The notes under the pieces were generated by a model, which made no database searches, was not told the DNA's origin, and saw only the letters and a list, made by a program, of their open reading frames with translations. Made by a program: the position numbers and the translations under genes. Shown here in pieces: positions 15,751 to 23,967 of a DNA stretch of 64,000 bases (positions are counted from its first letter, which is position 1; each line of letters opens with the position of its first letter). Source of the DNA: Streptomyces sp. A3M-1-3 (GTDB lineage: Bacteria > Actinomycetota > Actinomycetes > Streptomycetales > Streptomycetaceae); the NCBI RefSeq assembly GCF_024213665.1, contig NZ_JANAVP010000021.1, positions 1 to 64,000 of the forward strand. The letters are read 5' to 3'.

Positions 15751-17472
15751 ATGCAGGCTGCCCAGACGCGCAGGTTCCGGGGAAAGAACAAGGCCCCGAA
15801 GTGGACCAAGCCCGACGACGGGATCGTGTCGGTGATGGTGCTGCCGCTGGCCGTCACCGACCCTGCCGAACTCGCCCGGCTGGAGAAGCTGTTCGGGGCG
15901 ATGTGGTCGATCAAGCGCGCCGTCCAGCGCGATGCCCGCGCCAAGGTCGATGCCTACTGGGCTGCGTTCCACGAGCGCGACGAGCACGGGCCGAAGGCCG
16001 TACGGCAGCGTCTCGGCCTCAACCGTGAGGCGCTGGAGCGCTGCGCATACAAGCATCTCGAAGCCGCCGGGCACCTCAAGCACCACGCCTCCAAGGCCCT
16101 GGCCATGCATATGGCCGACGAGGTGTGGAACGGCGTCCAGCGCCACCTGTTCGCCGACAGCACAGGCAAGCGGCACGGCCGCCCGAAGACCGGCCGCTGG
16201 CACGACTTCACCCGTATCCCCGGCCGCGCCCGCTCCCACACCACCGAACGCAAGTGGGAGACCTTCCGCCTGGTCGGCACCCTCCACGGCCACGCCATGG
16301 CCTACACCGACGGCGGCCGGCACCCCATGCAGCAGCCCCGCCGGATGCCGGTCCCGGCCCCGCCGTCCGGCAGCGTCCCCACCGGCAAGACCGCCGCGCC
16401 GGGGAAGCCCGCGATGCGCGCTGGACCGGATCGGCGGAGTGGACGGCAACGTCTCCAACGTCTCGATCGTCTCCCTGCCCGCCACCCTTGACCCTGCCGA
16501 CGGTGCCCCGGCCTCCACCGAGATCACCCTCAGCCCCGAGGAACGGACGCTCCTGGAACGGGAAGCAAAGAAGCGGCGCGGCCGGGCGCGGGCGCTGGAG
16601 CGCTCCCGCCGGGCCACCAACACCGCGCAGTACGGCCTGTCGAAGAAGCAGGCCAAGCGCGCCGGGCGCCGAGCCTCCAAGGGCCTGACGCCCAAGCAGG
16701 TCAGCGTGCCCGGCGGTGCCCGTGATGCCCGGTCGGACGGGGTGCCGAAGCAGGCGTTCCGCCGCGCACGGCTCTCGTACGGCTACCGGGAGCTGCGCGC
16801 TCGTCAGGCCGAAGCCGCCGCCAGCAGCGCCGAGCACCGACGCCACCGCGCCCGCACCGTGGCTCGCCAGATCATCGCCGCGCACGGACCCGTGCTCGTG
16901 GTCGAGGACTGCGACATCCGCACCTGGTACCGGCTCTGGGGCAAGCGTCTCTCCCAGACCACCCCCGGCCTGCTCATCACCGCCCTTGACCGCGAATGCC
17001 AGGCTGCGGGCGGCCGTCTTGTACGGGCCTCCACCTGGTCCACCGCGTTGTCGCAGCACTGCCTGTGCGGCGAGCGCGTGAACAAGACACTCCGCGACCG
17101 TGAGCACAAGTGCATCGCGTGCGTTTCGTCGGGAAGCGTGACCTTGTGTCTGCCGCCCTGGCCGCGTTCGTTCGCTTCACCGACGTGGACGACCCCAAGA
17201 CCGCGTACCTGGACACCACCGCGTCCCGGCACGCACAGATCACCTTTGCACAAGGGCTGGAAGAAGCCCTGCGGGAGTCAACCGCACCGAGCCAGACCAC
17301 CGTTCACGGTGCCGGCCATGCGGCAGTCCCACGGCAACGCCGTGAGACCTCTGCTCCCCGAACCGCCGGACGGCGGTCCCGAGCAACCCCGGATGAGCCA
17401 CGTCCCAAGCGTGACCACGCCGGAAGGCCCGGACACCGCCCCGGCTGCAACCCGCAGCTCACCCTCTGGTGA
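15751..17472 (+). pseudogene. TnpB-like RNA-guided-nuclease family gene, frameshifted
   Basis: The combined frames give about 570 residues related to the TnpB/OrfB (IS605/IS1341) family. The first frame (15751 to about 16415) encodes the N-terminal helical part. Sequence then shifts by one frame to a segment containing the RuvC-I-like LDRIGGVDGNVSNVSIVSL, an Arg-rich helix, and RuvC-II VLVVEDCDIRTWYRLWGKRL, followed by a zinc ribbon (CLCGERV ... KCIAC). A 1-bp loss near 17122 returns to the first frame, which supplies RuvC-III GKRDLVSAALAAFV. All three acidic motifs and four cysteines survive, so decay is recent. TnpB proteins are RNA-guided DNA nucleases and ancestors of Cas12. No TnpA is visible. 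Confidence 0.7.
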
Positions 17473-17487
17473 ATTACGGATCAAGTC

Positions 17488-17979
17488 TTAGAGCGGAAGC
17501 ACTCCTTCGAGGGTGAGCAGTTGTCGCTTGCGCTCCAGCCCGCCCGCGTAGCCGGTCAATGCGCCGTCGGCGCCGATCACCCGGTGGCACGGCCGGACGA
17601 TGAGCAGCGGATTCGCGCCGACCGCGCCGCCCACCGCCCGTACAGCCGCGCGGGAGGCGCCGATCCGGGCCGCCAGCTCTCCGTACGTGGTGGTCGCCCC
17701 GTACGGTACGGAGTCGAGCGCGTCCCAGACCTGCTCCCGGAACGTGGTGCCCTGCGTCCTGAACTCCAGCCGGAATTCCCTGAGTTCACCGGTGAAGTAG
17801 GCGGTGAGCTGCTCCTCGGCGGCCCGGAAGACCCCGGGTGCGCGGAGCCAGCCGGGCTGGACGGTCCGTCCGCCCTTCTGTCCCGGAAGGGAGAGGGAGG
17901 CGAGGCCCGATTCGTCACCGGTCAGGAGGAGTTCCCCGATCGGGCTGTCGAGGGTGGTGTAGAGCGTCGGTGCGGTCAT
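17488..17979 (-). CDS. ogt: methylated-DNA--protein-cysteine methyltransferase
   Basis: A 163-residue suicide repair protein that removes methyl groups from O6-methylguanine. The C-terminal DNA-binding/active domain contains FREQVWDALDSVPYGATTTYGELA, the arginine-finger helix (SRAAVRAVGGAVGANP) and the acceptor Cys131 in VRPCHRVIG. Length and motif order are normal. Its ATG overlaps the stop of the upstream Ada-AlkA gene by four bases, so the two are translationally coupled as an alkylation-repair operon. Confidence 0.93.
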   Translation of the reverse strand: MTAPTLYTTLDSPIGELLLTGDESGLASLSLPGQKGGRTVQPGWLRAPGVFRAAEEQLTAYFTGELREFRLEFRTQGTTFREQVWDALDSVPYGATTTYGELAARIGASRAAVRAVGGAVGANPLLIVRPCHRVIGADGALTGYAGGLERKRQLLTLEGVLPL

Positions 17980-19367
17980 CGGTTCTCAGGCTCCAGGTCT
18001 TGTTCGGTCCACAGGTGTCGGAGGGCGTATGAGCGCCACGGCCGCCAGGCCGCGTCGTCCGGTTCGCCGGGCGGTACCACGTCGGGGTCGCCCAGAGCGC
18101 GCATCCGGATACGGGCGGCCGTGTGCGCGGTGAGGCCGGGCAGGGCGCGCAGCGCCCGTTCGGCGTCGTCGCGGTCCGCGCCGGGATCGAGCCGTACGGT
18201 CCCGTCGGCGAGGGCGGCGGCGAGTGCGCGCAGCGCGGGGGCCGGGTGCCCGGCGAGGGCACCGGGCTCGGGGAAGAGATGGGTGAGCCCGTCGCAGGGC
18301 GCGTCCAGGGCCTTGCCGTACTGCTCGACGAGCAACGCCGCGGCGTCCCGGCCGACCAGCTCCCGTACGGCCGCCTCCCCGGGGTCGGCGGCGCCGGGCG
18401 AGCGGAGCCCTGGGCGGGCGGCGACGAGCGGGGCGAGGCGCGGATCGGCGCCGAGCCGCTCGTCCACGGCGTACGGATCGGCATCCAGATCGAACAACCG
18501 GCGCAACCGCTGCACGGCGGTGGTGAGGTCGCGCAGATCCCTAAGGAACAACCGCGCCTCCAGCCACCCACAGCGCGTGCCGCCGCCGCGGCCCGCGGGC
18601 GGCAGGGCTTCGTCCACCGCGACGATTCCCGTGCCGTACGGCAGCCGCAGCGTGCGTCGGTACGTGCGGCGGCCGGGGGTGCCGCGGACCTCCTCCACGT
18701 GCGGGACCGCCTCGCGGGCGAGGAGATCGAACATCTCCTGCCCGGCGTAGGGCCCGCGGTACGCGAGCCGGAGCGGGATGCCCGCGGCCGGCCGGGCGTG
18801 TCCGCCGCGGGGGCCGGCCTCGGCCCGTAGCTCGCTCGGTGTGCGGGCATAGATCTGGCGGATCGTGTCATTGAACTGGCGGATGCTCGCGAACCCGGCC
18901 GCGAACGCGATCTCCGTGACCGGGAGCCCGGTCGTCTGGAGCAGCACCCGCGCGGTGTGGGCGCGCTGGGCGCGGGCCAGTGCCACGGGCCCCGCGCCCA
19001 GTTCGGCGGTGAGCTGGCGCTGCACCTGCCGGGCGCTGTAGCCGAGGCGTACCGCGAGGCCGGGGACGCCTTCGCGGTCGACCACCCCGTCGCCGATCAT
19101 GCGCATCGCACGGCCGACGACGTCGGCGCGGGCGTTCCACTCGGCGGAGCCGGGCACGGCGTCCGGCCGGCACCGCCGACAGGCGCGGAAGCCATGCCCC
19201 TGCGCGGCGGCGGCGGTCGGATAGAAGCGGACGTTCTGGCGCTTCGGGGTGACGGCGGGGCAGCTCGGGCGACAGTAGATACCGGTCGTCTCGACGGCGA
19301 AGAAGAACTCTCCGTCGAAGCGCGCGTCGCGGCTGCTCACCGCCTCGTACCTGGTCTCTTCGTCCAT
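17976..19367 (-). CDS. Ada-AlkA fusion: methyl-sensing regulator and 3-methyladenine glycosylase
   Basis: About 463 residues in three parts. Residues 1-75 form the Ada zinc domain, with VETTGIYCRPSC (Cys32, Cys36) and FRACRRC (Cys63, Cys66); Cys32 corresponds to the methyl-phosphotriester acceptor. An AraC-type helix-turn-helix spans about 95-180. The rest is AlkA-like: an N-terminal beta domain, then the helix-hairpin-helix glycosylase region with LPGLTAHTAARIRMRALGDPDVVP; the catalytic Asp lies in GDPD. Such fusions occur in actinobacteria and combine sensing and repair. MDEETRYEAV (19367) is the likely start; an ATG at 19421 is possible. Coupled to ogt. Confidence 0.9.
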   Translation of the reverse strand: MDEETRYEAVSSRDARFDGEFFFAVETTGIYCRPSCPAVTPKRQNVRFYPTAAAAQGHGFRACRRCRPDAVPGSAEWNARADVVGRAMRMIGDGVVDREGVPGLAVRLGYSARQVQRQLTAELGAGPVALARAQRAHTARVLLQTTGLPVTEIAFAAGFASIRQFNDTIRQIYARTPSELRAEAGPRGGHARPAAGIPLRLAYRGPYAGQEMFDLLAREAVPHVEEVRGTPGRRTYRRTLRLPYGTGIVAVDEALPPAGRGGGTRCGWLEARLFLRDLRDLTTAVQRLRRLFDLDADPYAVDERLGADPRLAPLVAARPGLRSPGAADPGEAAVRELVGRDAAALLVEQYGKALDAPCDGLTHLFPEPGALAGHPAPALRALAAALADGTVRLDPGADRDDAERALRALPGLTAHTAARIRMRALGDPDVVPPGEPDDAAWRPWRSYALRHLWTEQDLEPENR

Positions 19368-19499
19368 CACGAGATCCAGTGTGCGGCACCGACCGGACCC
19401 CGGCTGGCGGGATTCGGACATGGCGCATGGGGCGCTGGCGGCGCCGGGCACTCCGGTGCCCCCGGCCCCAGCCCCCGCACCACACGCCCACACCCACGG

Positions 19500-19530
19500 C
19501 TACGGCTACGGCTACGGCTACGGCTACGGC
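19500..19530 (-). repeat. (GCCGTA)5 hexanucleotide repeat containing the rsgA stop codons
   Basis: TACGGC is repeated five times on the plus strand. Read with rsgA on the minus strand it gives CCG TAG repeats, so the true stop (19526-19524) is followed by four more in-frame TAG codons at six-base intervals. Confidence 0.9.
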
Positions 19531-20627
19531 TTGCGCACCTTGCCGCGCTTGGCCTCCATGTTGGCCCGGCCCTCCGCGTGCTTCAGCTTCCAGTCGCGCC
19601 GGATCTCGCCGCGCAGCCGCGCGTCGGTCTTGGCGACGATGCGCTGGTTCTCGCGCATCAGCTTCCGGTAGCTCTCCAGCCGGCGCTCGGGCAGCGCGCC
19701 CTGCTCGATCGCGCCGAGCACCGCGCAGCCCGGCTCCGCCTGATGGGCGCAGTCGTGGAAGCGGCAGTCCCGGGCGAACTCCTCGATCTCGGAGAACACC
19801 TGGCTTACCCCGGTCCCGGCGTCCCACAGCCCGACCCCGCGCAGCCCGGGGGTGTCGATCAGCACTCCCCCGCCGGGGAGCACCAGCAGATTGCGGGTGG
19901 TGGTGGTGTGCCGCCCCTTCCCGTCGACGTCACGGATCGCCTGTACCTCCATGACGTCCTCGCCGAGCAGCGCATTGGCGAGAGTGGACTTGCCGGCGCC
20001 GGACACCCCGAGCAGCACACTCGTTCCGCCCGCCACGACCGCGCAGAGCACATCGACGCCCTCGCCCGCCGCGGAGCTGACGGCCAGCACCTGCACACCG
20101 GGCGCGGTGGTCTCCACGTCCTGGACGAGGTACGCGAGCCCGGTCGCGTCCGGAACCAGGTCGGCCTTGGTGAGCACCACCACCGGCTGGGCGCCGCTCT
20201 CCCAGGCCAGCGCGAGGAAACGCTCGATCCGGCCGAGGTCGAGTTCGACCGCGAGGGACACACAGATAACGATGTAGTCGATGTTGGCGGCCAGCACCTG
20301 GCCCTCGGAACGCTTGGACGACGTCGACCGCACGAATGCCGTACGGCGAGGCAGCAACGTCCGCACGTACTGCGGATCACCGGCCGGATCGACAGCAACC
20401 CAGTCCCCAGTGCACACGATCCGCATCGGATCATGAGGCATCACGAACTCGGTGTCGGCCCGCACAGTGCCGACCGGAGTGACGACATCGCAGAGACCGC
20501 GGTCGACCCGTACGACACGGCCGGGCAACAGGCCCTGCGCGGCATGCGGAGCGAACTCCGTCTCCCAACCCTCATCCCAGCCGTACGCGGCGAGGACGTG
20601 CTGAGCATCAGAGGTGGAAGAAGACAT
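19524..20627 (-). CDS. rsgA: ribosome small-subunit GTPase RsgA
   Basis: A 367-residue circularly permuted GTPase that acts in 30S ribosome maturation. An OB-fold comes first (GRVVRVDRGLCDVVTPVG), then GTP motifs in permuted order: G4 TKAD at 153-156, G1 GVSGAGKST at 207-215, and G3 DTPG at 258-261. The C-terminal zinc knuckle has FARDCRFHDCAHQAEPGC. The usual RsgA length is 290-370. ATG 20627 is chosen at MSSSTSDAQ. Upstream lie a stable hairpin and a short reading frame with a perfect ribosome site, suggesting attenuation control. The stop codon sits in a hexanucleotide repeat. Confidence 0.93.
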   Translation of the reverse strand: MSSSTSDAQHVLAAYGWDEGWETEFAPHAAQGLLPGRVVRVDRGLCDVVTPVGTVRADTEFVMPHDPMRIVCTGDWVAVDPAGDPQYVRTLLPRRTAFVRSTSSKRSEGQVLAANIDYIVICVSLAVELDLGRIERFLALAWESGAQPVVVLTKADLVPDATGLAYLVQDVETTAPGVQVLAVSSAAGEGVDVLCAVVAGGTSVLLGVSGAGKSTLANALLGEDVMEVQAIRDVDGKGRHTTTTRNLLVLPGGGVLIDTPGLRGVGLWDAGTGVSQVFSEIEEFARDCRFHDCAHQAEPGCAVLGAIEQGALPERRLESYRKLMRENQRIVAKTDARLRGEIRRDWKLKHAEGRANMEAKRGKVRKP

Positions 20628-20648
20628 GTTGAGCGAAGCGTTGAACAA

Positions 20649-20673
20649 GGGGAACCCTTCGAAGGGTGGCCCC
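20649..20673 (-). promoter_or_regulatory. hairpin between leader ORF and rsgA
   Basis: GGGG, a perfect palindrome ACCCTTCGAAGGGT and CCCC form one stem with small bulges. On the minus strand it ends in CCCC followed by TTGTT. It lies 22 bases before the rsgA start and 36 bases after the leader ORF stop, where an attenuator or ribosome-site-masking stem would sit. Confidence 0.6.
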
Positions 20674-20708
20674 GGCGGCGCGCTCGGCGCGCGGAAGTCG
20701 TATGGGTG

Positions 20709-20780
20709 TCAGCCGGAGACCACAGGGGTGAAAACGATGAACTCCTGAATGCGGGCAGCGCCCGTCACCGTGACAGTCAT
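20709..20780 (-). CDS. candidate 23-residue leader peptide upstream of rsgA
   Basis: A short frame starting MTVTVTGAARIQEF and ending TPVVSG. Its ATG is preceded by AGGAGGTGAGGACATTG, by far the strongest ribosome site in this region, so translation is likely. It lies about 80 bases before rsgA on the same strand with a stable hairpin in between. It has no signal peptide or cysteines. A translation-sensing leader controlling a ribosome-assembly GTPase is attractive but inferred. A free-standing small protein is the alternative. Confidence 0.55.
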   Translation of the reverse strand: MTVTVTGAARIQEFIVFTPVVSG

Positions 20781-20924
20781 CAATGTCCTCACCTCCTGCT
20801 TCTCATACGGCTGTCGAAGGCGGTCACACGCCGCCTTTCGCAACGAGGAGAACCATAGCCGGGCTCCGCACAGCCGCGTCAACCGGTTTTCGTCCGTCAT
20901 CGGCCGGCCGCATAGGCTGCCCCG

Positions 20925-21644
20925 GTGAACACCGAAACAGCGCTGTGCCCGCAGGAGTTGCCGGCCTCAGGTCCCGCCGGGGCGTTGGCTCTTCCCGCGG
21001 CCGGCGGGGTGCCGGAACTGTGGGTCGTGCGGGTGCCGGGAAATGGTTCCGGTCTGGCGGCGAGCGCCCCGTTCGTGCTGGACGGGTCCGAGCTGCGGCG
21101 GGCGGCGGCGTTCCGGAAGGACGCCGACCGGGACATCTACGGGGCGGTGCATGTGGGGCTGCGCCTGCTGCTCGGGAGTTATCTCGGGGTGGATCCGGCC
21201 GAGGTGCCGTTCGTCCGCGAGGACTGCCCGTCGTGCGGAGGGCCGCATGGGCGTCCCGCTGTCCAGGGCGCGCCGTTGCACTTCTCGATCACTCACAGCG
21301 GGGACCTCGGGCTGCTGGCTTTCGCGGGCACGCCGGTCGGCGTGGACGCGGAGGTGGTCCCGGCCGGTGTGGTCGCAAACGAGGTGGGACCTCTGCTGCA
21401 TCCCCGGGAGGCCGGCGAGCTGGCCCGGCTCGACGCGGAGAGCAGGCCGGGGGCGTTCGTCCGGGCCTGGGCGCGCAAGGAGGCGTACCTCAAGGGGTTG
21501 GGCACCGGGCTGGCCCGGTCGATGTCCGCCGACTACGTCGGTACGGGCCGGGTCCCGGCGGCGGGCCCGGGCGACTGGCTGATCAGCGATGTGGTGGTCG
21601 GGGACGGCCACGCGGCCGCCGTCGCGGTGCTGTCGGGCGCGTAG
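20925..21644 (+). CDS. 4'-phosphopantetheinyl transferase (Sfp type)
   Basis: A 239-residue enzyme that transfers phosphopantetheine from CoA to carrier-protein serines. The Sfp signatures are present: PLHFSITHSGDLGLLAFAG, PVGVDAEVVPAG (Mg-binding Asp), and WARKEAYLKGLGTGLA (catalytic Glu/Lys). An added cysteine pair in REDCPSCGGPHGRP is characteristic of actinomycete PPTases. GTG 20925 is the probable start. It is divergent from the rsgA leader, with about 145 bp between. No polyketide or peptide synthetase lies adjacent, so it probably serves distant pathways. Confidence 0.87.
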   Translation: MNTETALCPQELPASGPAGALALPAAGGVPELWVVRVPGNGSGLAASAPFVLDGSELRRAAAFRKDADRDIYGAVHVGLRLLLGSYLGVDPAEVPFVREDCPSCGGPHGRPAVQGAPLHFSITHSGDLGLLAFAGTPVGVDAEVVPAGVVANEVGPLLHPREAGELARLDAESRPGAFVRAWARKEAYLKGLGTGLARSMSADYVGTGRVPAAGPGDWLISDVVVGDGHAAAVAVLSGA

Positions 21645-21736
21645 CGCCACCCGCCGAGCCGCCCGCCCGCCACGCCACCCGCCGCGTGACCGATTCGTAC
21701 AAGACCGGCGGCGCGCGGCCCGCCTAGCTTTGCGGT

Positions 21737-22129
21737 ATGACTCCACGACTCGATGTGGTCGGCCTGGTCGTCTCCGACATGGCCGCCTCCCTTGCCTTCT
21801 ACCGTCGGCTCGGCCTCGACATCCCGGCCGGCGCCGACACCGAGCCCCACGTCGAAGCGACGCTGCCCGGCGGGCTGCGAATCGCCTGGGACACCGAGGA
21901 GGTCATCCGCTCGTTCGATCCCGGCTGGACCCGGCCGCAGGGCGTCGACCGGATCGGGCTCGCCTTCGTCTGTGACAGCCCCGCCGAGGTCGACGCCACG
22001 TACGACTCGCTCGTCGAGGCCGGGCACCAGGGGCATCTGAAGCCCTGGGACGCCTTCTGGGGGCAGCGCTATGCGGTGGTGCTCGACCCGGACGGCTGCG
22101 GGGTCTCGCTGTTTGCCGCCGCCACATAG
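21737..22129 (+). CDS. VOC-family (glyoxalase-like) protein
   Basis: A 130-residue paired beta-alpha-beta-beta-beta protein. It opens TPRLDVVGLVVSDMAASLAF and closes QRYAVVLDPDGCGVSLFA, the usual VOC pattern. Metal-ligand positions are only partly kept, so a binding or resistance role is as likely as an enzyme. Its 3' end overlaps the convergent AraC regulator gene by 61 bp. Confidence 0.85.
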   Translation: MTPRLDVVGLVVSDMAASLAFYRRLGLDIPAGADTEPHVEATLPGGLRIAWDTEEVIRSFDPGWTRPQGVDRIGLAFVCDSPAEVDATYDSLVEAGHQGHLKPWDAFWGQRYAVVLDPDGCGVSLFAAAT

Positions 22130-22803
22130 TCGCCCAGCGTGGTGCCGGCCAGCTCCCGCAGCTCACGGGCGAGGTGCGGCTGATCGGCGCAGCCCGCGGC
22201 GAGCGCCACCTCCGCGTACGGCATCCCGGACCGGGCCAGCGCCAGCGCGCGCTGCAGGCGCAGGACGCGGGCCAGCGTCTTGGGCCCGTAGCCGAAGGCG
22301 GCGAGCGAGCGGCGGTGCAGCTGGCGCGCGCCCAGGCCCACGCTCCGCGCGGTGGCGGCGACGCTGTGCCCGGCGTCCAGCGCGGCGACGACGGCGCGCA
22401 GCGCCGGGTCGGGCGGCTCCGCGTCCGCCGCCCGCCGCAGCGCCACGGCCTCCAGCACCGCGGCCGGATCCTCGGCTTCGTCGATCCGCTCGGTGAGCCG
22501 GCGCGTCTGGGCGCCGGACCACAGGTCGGCCAGGGCGACGCGCCGGTCGCGCAGTTCGTGCGCCGGTACGCCGAGCAGGGCGGGGCCGGTGCCTGGGGCG
22601 AAACGGACGCCGGCGTACCGGGTTCCCGGGACTTCGCCCGCCGGGTGGGCGCGGGTGTCGGGCCCGGCGACGAGCAGCCGCCCCTCGGTCCACAGCAGGT
22701 CCATACAGCCGTCGGGCAGTACGGGATACGTGACCACCCCGCCCGGCGCGGTACGCGTCCACACGACGGCCCCGGGCACCCGCGACGACCACTCCTCGTA
22801 CAC
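22069..22803 (-). CDS. AraC-family transcriptional regulator
   Basis: About 244 residues. The N-terminal part has DUF6597-like features (VVTYPVLPDGCMDLLW, VRFAPGTGPALLGVPA), typical of AraC proteins with a small cupin-like sensor. The C-terminal ~100 residues hold the two AraC helix-turn-helices: SVAATARSVGLGARQLHRRS and YAEVALAAGCADQPHLARE. GTG 22803 is the first plausible start. Its last 20 codons lie opposite the end of the VOC gene, so the pair is convergent and overlapping. Function unknown. Confidence 0.82.
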   Translation of the reverse strand: MYEEWSSRVPGAVVWTRTAPGGVVTYPVLPDGCMDLLWTEGRLLVAGPDTRAHPAGEVPGTRYAGVRFAPGTGPALLGVPAHELRDRRVALADLWSGAQTRRLTERIDEAEDPAAVLEAVALRRAADAEPPDPALRAVVAALDAGHSVAATARSVGLGARQLHRRSLAAFGYGPKTLARVLRLQRALALARSGMPYAEVALAAGCADQPHLARELRELAGTTLGDYVAAANSETPQPSGSSTTA

Positions 22804-22813
22804 GAGAGCGACG

Positions 22814-23950
22814 TTAGTCGCGATGCGGCGCGTTGCGCTCCTTGCGCAGGCGGGCGGAGACGTCGTCCGGCGGCAGGAACTTCGACCAGCGCTCCGGGAA
22901 CTCGGAGGGCATGTCGCCGGGCCCGTCCTCGTCGTCCTCGTCCCCCGACGCGGCACGGGCCGCCTCCGCGCGGGCCAGGAGTGCGGCGGCCTGAGCGGCC
23001 CGGACCCGCTCGTTCGCGGCACGGGCGGCGGCGGTGGCGACCGACGGCCAGACCCGGTCGATCGCGGCGTTGACCGCCGCGCCGACCAGGACGGCGAAGG
23101 CGGAGATGCCGATCCACAGGAGCACGGCGACGGGGGCGGCGAGCGAGCCGTAGATCGTCGGGCCCTCCACCGTGTTGGTCAGGTAGATACGCAGCAGGAA
23201 GCTGCCCAGCACCCACATGGCGAGGGCGACCAGCGCGCCCGGCACGTCCTCGATCCACGGCGAACGCACCGGTACGGACACGTGGTACAGCGTGGTGAGG
23301 AACGCGATGGACAGCAGGGTCACCGTGGGCCAGTACAGGACGCTGACCAGCTCGGTGCCCCAGGGGACGAGCTTCACCACCGCGTCGGGGCCGACGACCA
23401 TCAGCGGCAGCACCACGGCGCCGATCACCAGGGCGACGATGTACAGCAGGAAGGCGAGCAGCCGGGTCTTGACGATGCCGCGGTGCCCGTCGAGGCCGTA
23501 CATCACGGTGATGGTGTCGATGAAGACGTTAACCGCCCGGGAGCCGGACCAGAGCGCGAAGGCGAAGCCGAGGGAGATCAGATCGGGACGGCCGCGCTTG
23601 GTGACGTCGTCCAGCAGGGGCTTGGCGATGTCGTTGACGCCCCGGTCGGAGAGGACCGTGCCGACGGCGTTGAGGATGTTCTCCTCGATGCCGGCGACGG
23701 TGGAGGTGTTGGTCCAGCCGTCGACGTATCCGAGCAGTCCGATCAGGCTGAGGAAGAGCGGCGGCAGGGACAGCAGGGTGAAGAACGCCGCCTCGGCCGC
23801 GAGGCCCAGGATGCGGTACTCGATGCACGAGTCGACGGTGTCCTTCAGCAGCAGCCAGCCCATTCGTCGCTTGGAGACATTGCGGTACAGGGCTCGGGCC
23901 CGGTGGAGCCGGCCCGGTGGCCGCTCGGGTGTTTCATTTGCTGGCTGCAC
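22814..23950 (-). CDS. YihY/BrkB-family membrane protein
   Basis: About 378 residues with six hydrophobic segments between residues 45 and 310, among them AAEAAFFTLLSLPPLFLSLIG, LLAFLLYIVALVIGAVVLPL and the characteristic YGSLAAPVAVLLWIGISAFA. BrkB-type proteins are inner-membrane proteins of uncertain role. The C-terminal 70 residues are charged and Ala/Glu-rich. The GTG at 23950 is only 17 bp from the divergent AidB-like start; an ATG at 23974 would make the two reading frames overlap. Confidence 0.87.
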   Translation of the reverse strand: MQPANETPERPPGRLHRARALYRNVSKRRMGWLLLKDTVDSCIEYRILGLAAEAAFFTLLSLPPLFLSLIGLLGYVDGWTNTSTVAGIEENILNAVGTVLSDRGVNDIAKPLLDDVTKRGRPDLISLGFAFALWSGSRAVNVFIDTITVMYGLDGHRGIVKTRLLAFLLYIVALVIGAVVLPLMVVGPDAVVKLVPWGTELVSVLYWPTVTLLSIAFLTTLYHVSVPVRSPWIEDVPGALVALAMWVLGSFLLRIYLTNTVEGPTIYGSLAAPVAVLLWIGISAFAVLVGAAVNAAIDRVWPSVATAAARAANERVRAAQAAALLARAEAARAASGDEDDEDGPGDMPSEFPERWSKFLPPDDVSARLRKERNAPHRD

Positions 23951-23967
23951 GTCCTTACCGTATCGGC

